The position numbers and the translations under genes are program-made. From the NCBI GenBank assembly GCA_949318235.1, contig OX439131.1:1975309-2039308 (forward strand): DNA of 64,000 nucleotides, given 5' to 3'. Positions 50,691 to 61,800 of this stretch are shown here, one piece after another. The notes beneath the pieces are model-generated. The model worked only from the letters and a program-made list of their open reading frames with translations. It had not been told where the DNA came from and searched no databases. Source of the stretch: Ecdyonurus torrentis. Its lineage: Eukaryota; Arthropoda; Insecta; Ephemeroptera; Heptageniidae. Each line of letters opens with the position of its first letter. Position 1 is the stretch's first letter.

Positions 50691-51895
50691 GTTAAAATAT
50701 AAATGCAGCAAAGAAATCTGAGAAACTAGAAAAATAATTTAGGGGAGAGCTTAAATCTGCAATCCCTTTTTGAGTGCTACAAAAATGATTCATCGTTTTC
50801 TTATTTTATAGAAATCAAAACATGTTATGAAATAAATGTTCAATTAAAATACACAGTAATAAGAACTTTTATATGACAAGTATTCTACTTATCTGTAGCT
50901 TAATTAAATGTTATAAATGAAAAGAGGCTACTGTTTTCAAAACATGGGATCTCAAAAGAATAGTGCTGTGCTCACAACACCTGCAGATCTTTTTTTCAAT
51001 CATTATGTTATTAATAATTACATTATACATGGAATTATATTTATAACAATTTAACTGCAATTTATAATAAATAGTTAATCCAATGATGAAAATTGAGAAC
51101 CCATGGCTTTATCAGATAAGGTAGAAAATAAATTTTAAAAAATTGTATGGTATAGTAAAATTTCAAAAATAATCAAAATTCAAAACTTTTGCATAAAAAC
51201 CCGCCAAAATATTTTTTATGTATATATCCTTATGCCTTTCGCTGAACCACTGGTTCTTATCTGGTGAACCAAGTCAGACATCTGCATCATCAACTTTAAG
51301 TCTAATCAACAGTTCTTTACTACCAACTCTTGATACAGAAGAAAATCTGGCACGCAAACGGATGGATAAAAAGATTTGATAGAAGAATCGGATAAATTTG
51401 AAGGGAAAAAAAAAGGGGTATTTGGAAAGAACGTCTTTGCATAAGACAAAATGATCTAAATTAATTAAACACATTACTGTTAAAAAACAGTTTGCATGGA
51501 GTTTGTGTTACACTACAGCTATCAGTCATATACAAAATGTACAGCCTATCAAAGTTTGAATAAAGGTAATCAGAAGATGGCTGGTGGTTCACAAGTATAG
51601 AAATATGACAAAAGCTACATGATGCCTGTAATTAAATCAAAGTATGATCATAGCAATTGGTAGACTTACAGTGCAGTGGTGCAAATACTTACACCCCACA
51701 CTTTCGACCCCTAACTCTCAAGATAAGAACAGCTGCGTCAACCTTACTAAGCCTCAGCAGCAGCAGATGGGATAACACAGATAAAACTCGACAGCCCAGA
51801 TAAAATAGTAGAGTTCAAAATGTTATCTTTATCACAGTAAAACTCTGTTAAAAAATCATCTTAAATTATTGCAGAGTAAAACAGCTGAAAGGAGG

Positions 51896-51929
<34 letters not shown>
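51896..51929 (+). repeat. Poly(A), 34 bases
   Basis: Uninterrupted A run in the 3' flank of RRM2. Confidence 0.95.
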
Positions 51930-51932
<3 letters not shown>

Positions 51933-52864
51933 GAAACCAAATAACCTTCAAAAACGTTTACATTTTTTTTTAATATTATATATAAAATAAACAAAAAAAA
52001 ATTGTTGCAAGAAAAAATATTTATTTTTGTATATTTACAATTTCCTATTATAAGATATTTCACATGTAAAACATAGCAATATTTATTTTAATTTATTTTT
52101 CTTACCATAAAATGGCCTCCTTACATGTTAAAAACACAGACAAAAAAAAATCATTCCAAATAGCATTTGAAAATTTGTTAGCTTCAATAGCTAAAAGTCT
52201 ACTTTACATGCAAGTATAAAAGTAGGGGGAGGGGGGTAGTAGAATGTGAAAACAAGATGAATGACATACATTTCTGAGTAAAGTAATAACCAATGTTATC
52301 TTATGGAGATAGTTTAGTTACTAAAGATACTAAAATACACACAATTATCTACATTCATGAACTTAATAATGCCCAAAATAACCCCCAAATTTATGCTTTA
52401 ATTATAGTCCATCTGATGCAAAAGCAGAATTTTAAGGTTCAAAATTTCTCTCTTTCCTTCAATTGTATACTTCATCGTTTATTTCATATCTAGAAAGTAC
52501 AAGGAAATGAGCTTTACACTAACTACTTTTGCACCAGAGGTTATCATATAATGCTATCATGAGATCCTACATCCCTTAAACTCAAGGGATACAATAAAAC
52601 TTTGAATTAATGCTAGTTAAAAATTTGATTTATATTTAAAAAAAAATAATAATAATAATATATAAAATATTTTTAGTTAAAACTCAAAGACATTTACAAG
52701 AGAGCAACTTAGACTACTAAAGTAGGAAGCAGGAGAAGTTACACACACAGACAGACACACATGTTTATACAAAAATACTAAGGAAGTGCACGTCACAAAG
52801 TTGAGAAACACGAATGATTTATATTTAATGCATCACGATATTGGAGTTTAGCCTGACATAATGT

Positions 52865-55800
52865 TTAGAAATCTTCGTCGGTGGAGAAGACGTGGTCGCG
52901 AGAGTTGTTGTTGTTCATCACTCCAAGACGTTGGTACTCACCGACCTTCTTCTCAAAGAAGTTGGTCTTACCCTCCAGGGAGATGTGTTCCATGAAGTCA
53001 AAGGGATTCTCCTTGTTGTAAATCTGAAATACATACGTTGTACATGGTTAATATTATGTAAACAAATACTTTCTTCATTTGTGTTTGAAAACTACTTCAG
53101 GTGCTACTATGAGAGACATAGAATACGTAAAGAAATACAAATATAAATATATATATAGACAATAATAATGCACTATGTGTCATATTTCGGCCTGGGTTTG
53201 AATATTTTTCTCTCTCTTTTGCCGGGTCCCTGAACTAACAAAGCTCATTATCTCCCATTCCCCAAAAATCTTTTACCTCTTTTTTTATGTGTTTCTATCT
53301 ATCTTTTAATTATCAACCTAAAGAAATACAAAAGTTAAAATAAATCACTGACCAAATTCTGCATTTAAAAACCAACGCAAAAATAATTTAATTGATAGCT
53401 TTTCCTCCACCCCCCCCCCCCCCTCATTTCAATTTAAAATTTACTCAATGTTATATGAGTTTAATACATTTAATTGAGTTAAATGAGTATTTTAAGGAGT
53501 ACAAATTTAATTATCAATATTAATACCAATAAAGAGTGATATGTAGTTTTAAATTAAATTACCACTTACTTACTTACTTATAGAGTGCAATGTATATATT
53601 TGTATAAGTACACCTTGGTGTTTAATAAATAAAATAAAAATTAAATTTGAAATTTGTTCCCCAAAATGACATCAATAATTGTGTTTATAAATATGGTAGT
53701 GCCTAAAAAATAATAATAATTTGTGAATTAGCTTTGCACAAGCTAAATAGCCCTCCCTGATTTTTCCTTGCAGCAAGCAGGCAATCTAACATACAACTCC
53801 CTGAAATGAGGATAAACTTGTTAATTAATCAATCAATCACCTTAGCACAGCCGAGCTCTCCCAGCAGTCTGTCAGCGACAAACTCGATGTATTGCTTCAT
53901 CAGATCACAGTTCATGCCAATCATGGCACAAGGCAGGGCCTTGGTCAGGAACTCTTGCTCAATAAGCACGGCGTCTCTGATGATTGCCGTCACTTCCTCC
54001 TCTGTGGGCTTCTGTACCAAGTGCTTGAACATGAGGCACGCGAAGTCGCAATGCAGACCCTGCAAATTAAACAAAGGCAAAATTTTAAAAATTCTTCATT
54101 TACATTCTCTTACAAATAAGATGCAATCTGTTTTAGGTAATAGTGCAGTGCATACAAAGTTCTATGGGTAGGAAGTGGATATGGCAAAAATGCTAAAATA
54201 TAGGAAATTGGGGAAAGCTATAAATTTGTCCCATTTTGTAGAGATATTTACCTCGTCTCTAGAGATGAGCTCGTTACTGAAGGTAAGTCCAGGCATCAGT
54301 CCACGCTTCTTCAGCCAGAAGATAGCAGCAAAACTACCAGAGAAGAAGATACCCTCAACAGCAGCGAATGCCACGATACGTTCTCCAAATGTAGCAGAGT
54401 CGTGAGCGATCCAGTTCAAGGCCCAGTCAGCCTTCCTCTTGACACAGGGCATTGTCTCAATTGCATTGAACAGGAAATCTCTAAAACATGACACGACACA
54501 GCGTTACAAAAACCGATGCATGGAATTGATTAACAGGAAATTGGAAAAACATTTTTATTTAAATATGGTTTAAATGTTATCGACGGAAGTAATTAAAAAG
54601 TACACTGGTCTTAAATAAATCCACCTGCTAAGTCCAGGTCTCTAAATGGCAGATATGCAGAAACTTTAACACAATGTGTCATATTTTACTGGTACCCATG
54701 TACATTGATGTCAGTAGCTAGGTAAAGATATTGATGGTAAAGCTTGCACAAATATTAAAATTGATTTACGAGGGTAACAGCTCTCTTCCTCTAAGCATCT
54801 GAGGAAGAGGATTGTTGCCCTATAAACATCTTAATTAGTGTAAAAGTTTGTATGCATCATGTCATCAATATTTTCACTAACAATTAACATCTTGATGACA
54901 GATATTGTGTGTAACAGAAATAGTTCACCTTCTAAGTCAAGGAACATGAGCTATTTGGTTAAATAAGAGACATACTATTGGTCGGGGCTCATTGCTCAAC
55001 CACTGGTACGTCTATCAGCTTAAAACAAACCTAAATGGGCACTTCAGCACATTCTGTCGTGTCGCAAAGTTTTGAACCAGTGACCAGATAACGTGCACCG
55101 AGAGCCCTCCTTGACCGAGAGTGAGCAAATACCATAAACCAAACAACATTACATCATAGACAAAGTATCATTCCGACTGAACATTACATCATAAATACAG
55201 CAAACTGCTGACACTGACCTCTCTTTGGTGTCATGAATGTAAGTATTGATAAGCAGGCTGTACATCTCAGAATGTACGTTTTCCATCGCAATCTGGAAGC
55301 CATAGAAGCAGCGAGCTTCAGTAATTTGAACCTCTTGACTGAAACGTTCAACCAAGTTCTCGTTGACAATTCCATCAGATGCAGCGAAGAAGGCAAGGAC
55401 GTGAGAAATAAAATGCTTCTCTTCAGACTTCAGAGTTTCCCAGTGAGATAAATCCTGGAAAACATAAACAAAATTAATCAGCTTAAAACTCAAAAAGACA
55501 TGTATGGAAACACTATGAGGAATGCATTTTTAACTTACTGTAAATATGTGATAAATCATGTTTAATTACCTTAGACAAATCAACTTCCTCTGCAGTCCAG
55601 AATGAAGCCTCAGCCTTCTTGTACATCTGCCAAATATCATGGTACTGAATGGGGAAGATCACAAAACGGTTTGGATTTTCCCTCAGTAAAGGCTCCAACT
55701 CGGCATTAAAAGGTTTTTTAACTTTTCTTTCAGTCTTGATTGGTGAGGTGCTGACGTTCGTGTCCTAAAATTAGCACTCCTTGTTAGAATAAACAGCCAT

Positions 55801-56173
55801 AAAAACTAACAAACTTGAGATTACAATCTACTGATAATGAAAATGGCGGGAACCGAAGATGGTCGTCATAAATATGTAAATTTGGCTTAATAATGTACAA
55901 TAATTCTTAATTCTTAGTTCCATATAAAAGATTTGGAAGTTTACTTTAGAATAACACAATATTTGTGTCTTATTTCATATAGAATTAACTATTTTCACCC
56001 TTGGTTCGTTAGGCGGTATTTGCAGCTACAGACGCCGGTGTTACGTAATCACTCGAATCCTGCTTAAAATTAAAAGTTAATTTTTTAACATAAATACACA
56101 CCTTTTCCTTTAAACTAATAGTCTGCAGACCAGCAACGATGTTCTCCTTGTTAGAAATTCCTTCCAAAGGCAT
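52865..56173 (-). CDS. RRM2: Ribonucleoside-diphosphate reductase small subunit (R2)
   Basis: Small subunit of class Ia ribonucleotide reductase; carries the diiron-tyrosyl radical needed to make dNTPs in the cytosol. Exons in coding order: 56173-56102, 55764-55570, 55454-55219, 54480-54252, 54059-53841, 53023-52865; they join in frame to 369 aa. Seen: iron ligands D116 (AASDG), E147 and H150 with radical Tyr154 (ENVHSEMY), E210 (AAVEGIFF), E244 and H247 (DEGLHCDF). These match human D138, E169, H172, Y176, E232, E266 and H269 with a constant offset of 22. The C-terminus FSTDEDF is the expected tail that docks on the large subunit. The N-terminus is shorter than in human but keeps a KEN motif at residues 9-11, the APC/C-Cdh1 degron of S-phase R2. 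Divergent from UTP11. Complete gene. Confidence 0.97.
54772..54820 (+). repeat. Strong hairpin in an RRM2 intron
   Basis: GGGTAACAGCTCTCTTCCTC pairs with GAGGAAGAGGATTGTTGCCC across a nine-base loop. Followed by TATAAACATC. The whole resembles a decayed CTGAnGA ... GAAACnTC unit as found in dispersed hammerhead-type repeats. Confidence 0.5.
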
Positions 56174-57062
56174 TTTTTCAGTTATAATTTTTAATAATTT
56201 TTAGATGAAAAATCAATACGATGCACACTTCGTGATGCACTTGCTGCTTCTGTGGCTTTTTGCTGTTTCTTCCTGCTTTTCGCACTTTTTTGGCGGGATG
56301 AAAACAGAATTCTGAATGTCGATTGGTTGAAAATGGTAAATGTTCGTCCAATCCGTCCAATCACGAGTGCTCCCTCTTTAATTTTGCACCAATCCATCAC
56401 TTCGTAAGAGAAATAAATTTTGATCATTCACTTTAAAATCGCAATTTTTTAATATATTCATATTTCTATCATCTTTATAATAAGTTCTTTTAACATATAA
56501 ATGATTTATTATTTCATAATAACTTTAAAATGACGATAAAATTAATTATTCGCAAAGGCGCATAATTTTTGCGCATGTTGCGCATTTCGTTGCTACCTTT
56601 TGAATTGCACGTGTTGTTTTTGTAGCCAGCTGATAGAAATTTGTAAAATTGTTTTCCATTATTTTTTTTAAGGTTTTTATTGATTTTTTTTCTATTTGAG
56701 ACAATCAAATCAATCCAGATTTTTAATATAACACTCTATATACGTAAGTATACTCAAATAAACAATATTCATTGTAATTAATAACTATTATTTTTTGTAA
56801 AAATGTCAGTAAGCACAATACTTTCCATGATGCTGTGCTGTGTGTTAACGTGTTTTAATAATAAAAGTAATGTAGTTTACTTATTGATTTACGTGCCTAC
56901 GGTTTACAGTTAATTATTAAACGCACAAACGTAAACAGCTGTAATTCACATTAGAGCATTTATGTACATAAATATTCATACGATTTGTCAATACTGTACC
57001 AGATTATATTCGTTGCATAACATTTTTATTCTCTTTCTTACAGGACAGGCTAAAAGTTAATC
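56174..57062. promoter_or_regulatory. Divergent RRM2/UTP11 spacer with E2F-like site and CCAAT boxes
   Basis: About 890 bases separate the RRM2 ATG (56173, minus) from the UTP11 ATG (57063, plus). On the RRM2 side there is a TTTGGCGGGA-type E2F match at 56286-56298, about 115-125 bases upstream of the ATG. Three CCAAT boxes lie on plus at 56348, 56357 and 56389, and one on minus at 56322-56326. At 56570-56584 two TGCGCA half-sites are spaced by three bases (NRF1-like). Human RRM2 is known to be driven by E2F and CCAAT (NF-Y) elements, so the arrangement fits; function here is inferred. Confidence 0.6.
56744..57043 (+). other. Probable 5' UTR intron of UTP11
   Basis: A consensus donor GTAAGT at 56744 and a pyrimidine-rich acceptor ending CAG at 57043 bracket 300 bases just before the UTP11 start. 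The coding exon then begins 19 bases before the ATG. This is inferred from splice consensus only; no transcript is available. Confidence 0.4.
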
Positions 57063-57824
57063 ATGTCGTCATGGAAAAATGCGTCCAAAGCCGGTCAGAA
57101 GACCCACAGAGAGCGGCATCAGCCAAGAAGTCGAGAACACCTTGGCTTGTTGACAAAGAAAAAAGATTACAAAGTTCGAGCAAAAGATTTCAGCGAGAAA
57201 CAAGCTACCCTGAAAGCATTGAGAAAACGAGCAATGAATCGTAATCCTGATGAATTCTACTTCCACATGATAAACTCAAAAGTCATGGATGGAGTTCACC
57301 ATGAAGTAGAGAAGGACATGGAAGACGAAGATACAAAACAACAAGAGAAGCTAATCAACACACAAGATTTCAAATATATCACCATGAAGAGAAACGCAGA
57401 GTCAAAGAAAGTCGCCAGACTTCAATCACAACTTCATTTATTAGACGTTGCAAATCAGACACCTAATAAACATACATTTTTTGTTGATTCTAAAGAAGAA
57501 GTTAAAAATTTTAATATTGCTGAACGTTTAGGCACACACCCTGATCTCCTGCCTCGACGTGTCAATCGACCAAGACTAGAAACTTTGAAGTCCATGTCTC
57601 TTAGTGACTCAGTAATCAGTGAGGAAGCAAAGAAAGAAAAGACCAAGAAATATAACGAGCTGATCAAGAGAGTCGAGAGAGAACATGAGCTCAAGATCGT
57701 GGAGCAGAAGTTACACATGAATCGTCAGTTACTCAAGAAAAGTGACGGCAAACCAACGAAAGTGTCAGCAGGATCTAAGAATGCAGCACCTGTATACAAG
57801 TGGCGTTACGAGAGAAAACGTTAA
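57063..57824 (+). CDS. UTP11: UTP11 small-subunit processome protein
   Basis: Nucleolar component of the U3 snoRNP/SSU processome, needed for 18S rRNA maturation. The single coding exon gives 253 aa, the same length I recall for human UTP11. Family landmarks seen in order: HRERHQPRSREHLGLLTKKK near the N-terminus (general form HRER.QP..R.HLGLLEKKKDY), LKALRKRAMNRNPDEFYF, TQDFKYITMKRNAE, KHTFFVDSKEEV, NRPRLETL, and a basic C-terminus ending YKWRYERKR. Very rich in Lys/Arg and mostly helical in character, as expected. The start at 57063 follows a likely spliced 5' UTR and no upstream in-frame extension is needed. Shares a divergent spacer with RRM2 and converges on the arrestin-like gene. Confidence 0.95.
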   Translation: MSSWKNASKAGQKTHRERHQPRSREHLGLLTKKKDYKVRAKDFSEKQATLKALRKRAMNRNPDEFYFHMINSKVMDGVHHEVEKDMEDEDTKQQEKLINTQDFKYITMKRNAESKKVARLQSQLHLLDVANQTPNKHTFFVDSKEEVKNFNIAERLGTHPDLLPRRVNRPRLETLKSMSLSDSVISEEAKKEKTKKYNELIKRVEREHELKIVEQKLHMNRQLLKKSDGKPTKVSAGSKNAAPVYKWRYERKR

Positions 57825-57855
57825 TATTGTGATTTATGTTCTTTATATTTAATAC

Positions 57856-57861
57856 AATAAA
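57856..57861 (+). promoter_or_regulatory. Poly(A) signal of UTP11
   Basis: AATAAA lies 32 bases after the UTP11 TAA (57822-57824), in an A/T-rich context. The 3' UTR would be very short. Reverse-strand hexamers at 57891-57896 and near 57953 could serve the convergent arrestin-like gene, giving closely abutting 3' ends. Confidence 0.65.
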
Positions 57862-58366
57862 AACACTTGAAATTATAAATATACAAAAGTTTTATTTGTT
57901 TCAACAATACATTGATATAAAATATATTGTACCTGTCCTGAGTAATTAAGTCTTTTATTTAAAATAATCAAGTTAAAGTAATAAATGTATATAATAAAGC
58001 AAATCTATATGCTTTGATATTGCTAGTTACAGTTGACAGGAGTGACATTAGAAACCAATCATTGGAGATTGGAGTTTCAATTTCACACCATATTTTCAAT
58101 GCCATTGAGGTTGACAGTAATGACAATGACAGTATAGTGAAAAACAAACATTAAATTTGTTTCATTATAAAAACATTGGAAAGTTAAAGAAGTTAGATTA
58201 TTACTGTGTATACAAAATAGTAGCACATTTAAGTAAGATATAAAATAGTTTCACTTTTAATTTAAGTTTGTGCTTCAAAGACATACTTGAGCAGTAAATA
58301 ACTTCTCCTTTTTTTTTTTTTCTGTACTGTTTCATGTTATTATGGTAAATAACATTGACTAGTATA

Positions 58367-58404
<38 letters not shown>

Positions 58405-58816
58405 TAAAAATGCAACCAATATTACTCGTAAATCATTGCCTTTTTTCTTTTATATAGGTATATTGGGCCTATATATAGGTTTGTTTACAATTGATCAAGT
58501 TATATAAATCAATTTTTAAATAACAAAATACCCCCCCCCCCCCCAATGCTAGTCCCAAGAAGCTGAAAATCAAACACTTATTTTTACAATACAACTAGTA
58601 GGCCATTTTGGGTGATTGTTCAATAAGTCGACCTATCACCCACATTGTTGAAATCTCAGGACTTCAGATAAAAGAGGACTTCAGGCAATTTTTTTTTTTT
58701 TTTTTTTTTTTCACTCGAGCATTTTGCGAGCATGCAATTTCATGCATAACCGCCCCATAGAGGACTTGAAACTGGTAAACATGAGTCATAGATGAAAAGA
58801 GACACATGCAAAGTTG

Positions 58817-61800
58817 TCAGTATGGCACGTCCAAGCCCATGTTTTGTACAAGAGGGACAGTTCCAATCTTGAGAGGCAGAGTGAGGATCAGAGGGCGTCG
58901 TTTGTTTTCAAGACGAACGGACAGCTGAAATTTTTAAATAAAATTTGTTATGCCAGATATTAAGTTTTAAGCACAAATTTGGCATCATTAGTGTATGCCT
59001 TTGAATGTCCTTACAGACTTTTAGAGATACATGTTCAAATGCACAGTGATCAGGTCGTTGTTATTTCCATATTCACCATTGCTTGTAACAAACTGCAATT
59101 ATTTATTTCAATCATCTACATGTAAAGTGAAGCTATATATAATGTACTATTATTTATATTATTACATTAAAGTTGGTTAAGTGGAAGAGTGAGCTATATA
59201 CACTTGTCAGCTTAAATCTTGCATTTTTTTTTAAATAATAATAATAAGTACCGCAAGGAAACGAAAAACCTGCACAACTATAGACTGAAAAGCATCACTA
59301 AAATTGCAGGTTATTCATTTCATTTCGGTACAGTAAACTAATCTATATTTAGGTTATTTCTTCATTATTAACTTACACAGATTTTGTAGTCAATGGCAAC
59401 ACAGAATTCCTCATAGTGCCCAGATGGAGGCAACAGAGGAACGTTAAATCCATGCTCCAGGGTCAAGGTCTCGTCTTTTTCCACAAGTTCGTAGCCTGCT
59501 ACTTGAGATTCATAGATGCGGAAACTGCGATGTAGCCGTTGCCAAGTAAGTACCTAACATGTTGAAAGAGATTTACATGTTAATGTACTTTTACATTAAT
59601 AAGGATAGGAAGTTGTGGAGGTCTATCACTGGGTCAGGATAAAACATCTGTGTTGTTGGCTTACCCCGAAAGGGATTTATAGCGTCATGATATGTATGTA
59701 TGTATGTACATTAATATTAGATTGACAATTTTTTTATTTATCATTATTCAAAGTAAATAGTTAATAATAATAAGTGGTACCGGTACTTCTAAAAGTGGGA
59801 TAAAATCCAGCCAGCACTCTGGGACCCTCTTTAGGTCTCTGGGGATTTATACCATCAAGTGGAGTGACGTACTGGTCAAAGTTATTTCAAACATTATTTT
59901 ACTCCCTATCTAGCTCATAGAAATATGAAACAAAAACTACAGTAAAGCTTGCCTTTTAGCACTATCTTTAAGGATTGTATTTAGACGGCTGTATCTCAAA
60001 ATCCAAAAAGAAACTTGCAAATTTTATGATGCCATTTGAATGTTAAAAGTACAGAGCTACCGTACTTATGATAAAATTTTCAGAACACATGACCATCAGA
60101 TAAGAGAAAAAAATGATTGAAATTAATATGGGCTTTTATGGGACTAAAACTTAAGAAAATCGTAATTTAAAATCCAGCAGTGACCTCACAATTTTTTTAA
60201 TTTTTGAAGATACATTAATGTAATGTATCAGTGCAAAATATTAGATTTTTTCTTTCTTTACAACTTTTTAGTCAAATCTCACCAGTATAATTTCTTGTTT
60301 TAAGTTTTGTTTTAGGTTTTTATGAGTTTTTAGGAAAAATCATTTTTGGAAATTTGGCCAATAAGTCACCTTACTTGCTATGTTACTTATTGGGTGACCA
60401 TACTTTCAATTAAAATACTGCCTGATCTAGCCATGTACATACTTAGTATTTTGTTTTTTATTAAGAAATAGCTTTGAGTTTATCACAATTAAGTACCTGT
60501 AGGAGCTGAATGTGAATGGTGTTGACTTGCAATGTATTAGGTCCCTCCTTCTGCACCCTCATGTAGATGGGGATGAAGCAGTACGGGGTGAAAGCTCTGC
60601 TGGGAAGATGAACCTCAACACCAGGCACCGACCTCAGCAGACATGGCATGCACGACAGCCAGTATGGCACGAGGCGACCATTGAACATTGCAGTCACCTG
60701 TAGCTGTGCAACAAAGATAACTTGTTAGTCATTACCATACGTCTCAGGTGCAAGAATACACAAACTGTAACAATTTTAATTATTCTTACAACAACATTAT
60801 TTTTTTTAATTATTTTATTATCATTTTCTTGTTGGCGTTAGGTGTTAGTGGTCTTAACCTTGCCCTTACTAATATGTTGTTTGTTTTATTATTATTATTA
60901 TTATTTTTAAAGTTTTTGGATAACAAAAAACTGGTTTTCTCTCTTTCTTTTATATCATCAACCTAACCACATTGGTTATTTATTATTATTATTTTTTTAC
61001 TATTAATTTAAAAAAAAATTGTGTGTGATAAATAGGCCTATAATTATTTAACTTTTATTACAGTATATTGGTCATGCAATGCTTTAGAATAGAAATTTAG
61101 GGACCCTATAAGCTTTACCTCACTGCCTACCATATGATTGGCTACAGCACTCCCCCAGTAAGTTCCATTAAAATAAAACCTGCATGAAGTTTATTGGTTT
61201 TAAAAAAAACACAATAATTTAACCCAATTAAATAATGGAGTTGTACAATTTTTAAGAACAGGCTGTTTATACGAGCAAGCCTATCGTCATGTTTTAGGAT
61301 ATATGTACCTTGTTCAGAGGATCTAGATTTAAATTGTAGAAATCAAAGATGGTGATTGGCTTAGAGGCCTCAGCATGCACGGCTCGTGTCTTTAGATCAA
61401 TGAGACGAGCGTCTGCAGAGTACTTCACTTGTAACCACGGACTTGTGACAGACGAGACCACGCTGTCTGGCAAACCAATCATGAACTCAAAGTGGTGGGC
61501 GCCAGCTAGAAATGTCTTCTCAGGGTTTGCTGCAAAACATTATGGAAGTTGTGAATTACAATATAAACACAAAGTAAAAACGAAATGATATGTAATTAAA
61601 AGTTTAGCTACGTCAAACATGTAAACATAATCAAATATTTAAGTTATTGCAATTTAAAGATTACATGCAAACGTGGAAATTCAAATTGTAGCGGCAAATT
61701 TTAGTCAAATTAGAAACCTTTTTAACATAAAAAATATTATTAAAACTTTTTTCAGAACAATAAAACATTTTTTAAATTTACTCGATTTCATATGAAAATT

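Larger units (their letters stand above)
45877..52864. other. Intergenic between the convertase and RRM2 genes
   Basis: AT-rich with two foldback elements (47499, 48324), a solo F1 arm and a LINE fragment. Includes the 3' UTR ends of both neighbours. No further gene seen. Confidence 0.65.

Noticed and set aside
51660..51715. GCAGTGGTGC and TTTCGACCCC resembling tRNA boxes
   Set aside because: Spacing and stem pairing do not give a tRNA fold.
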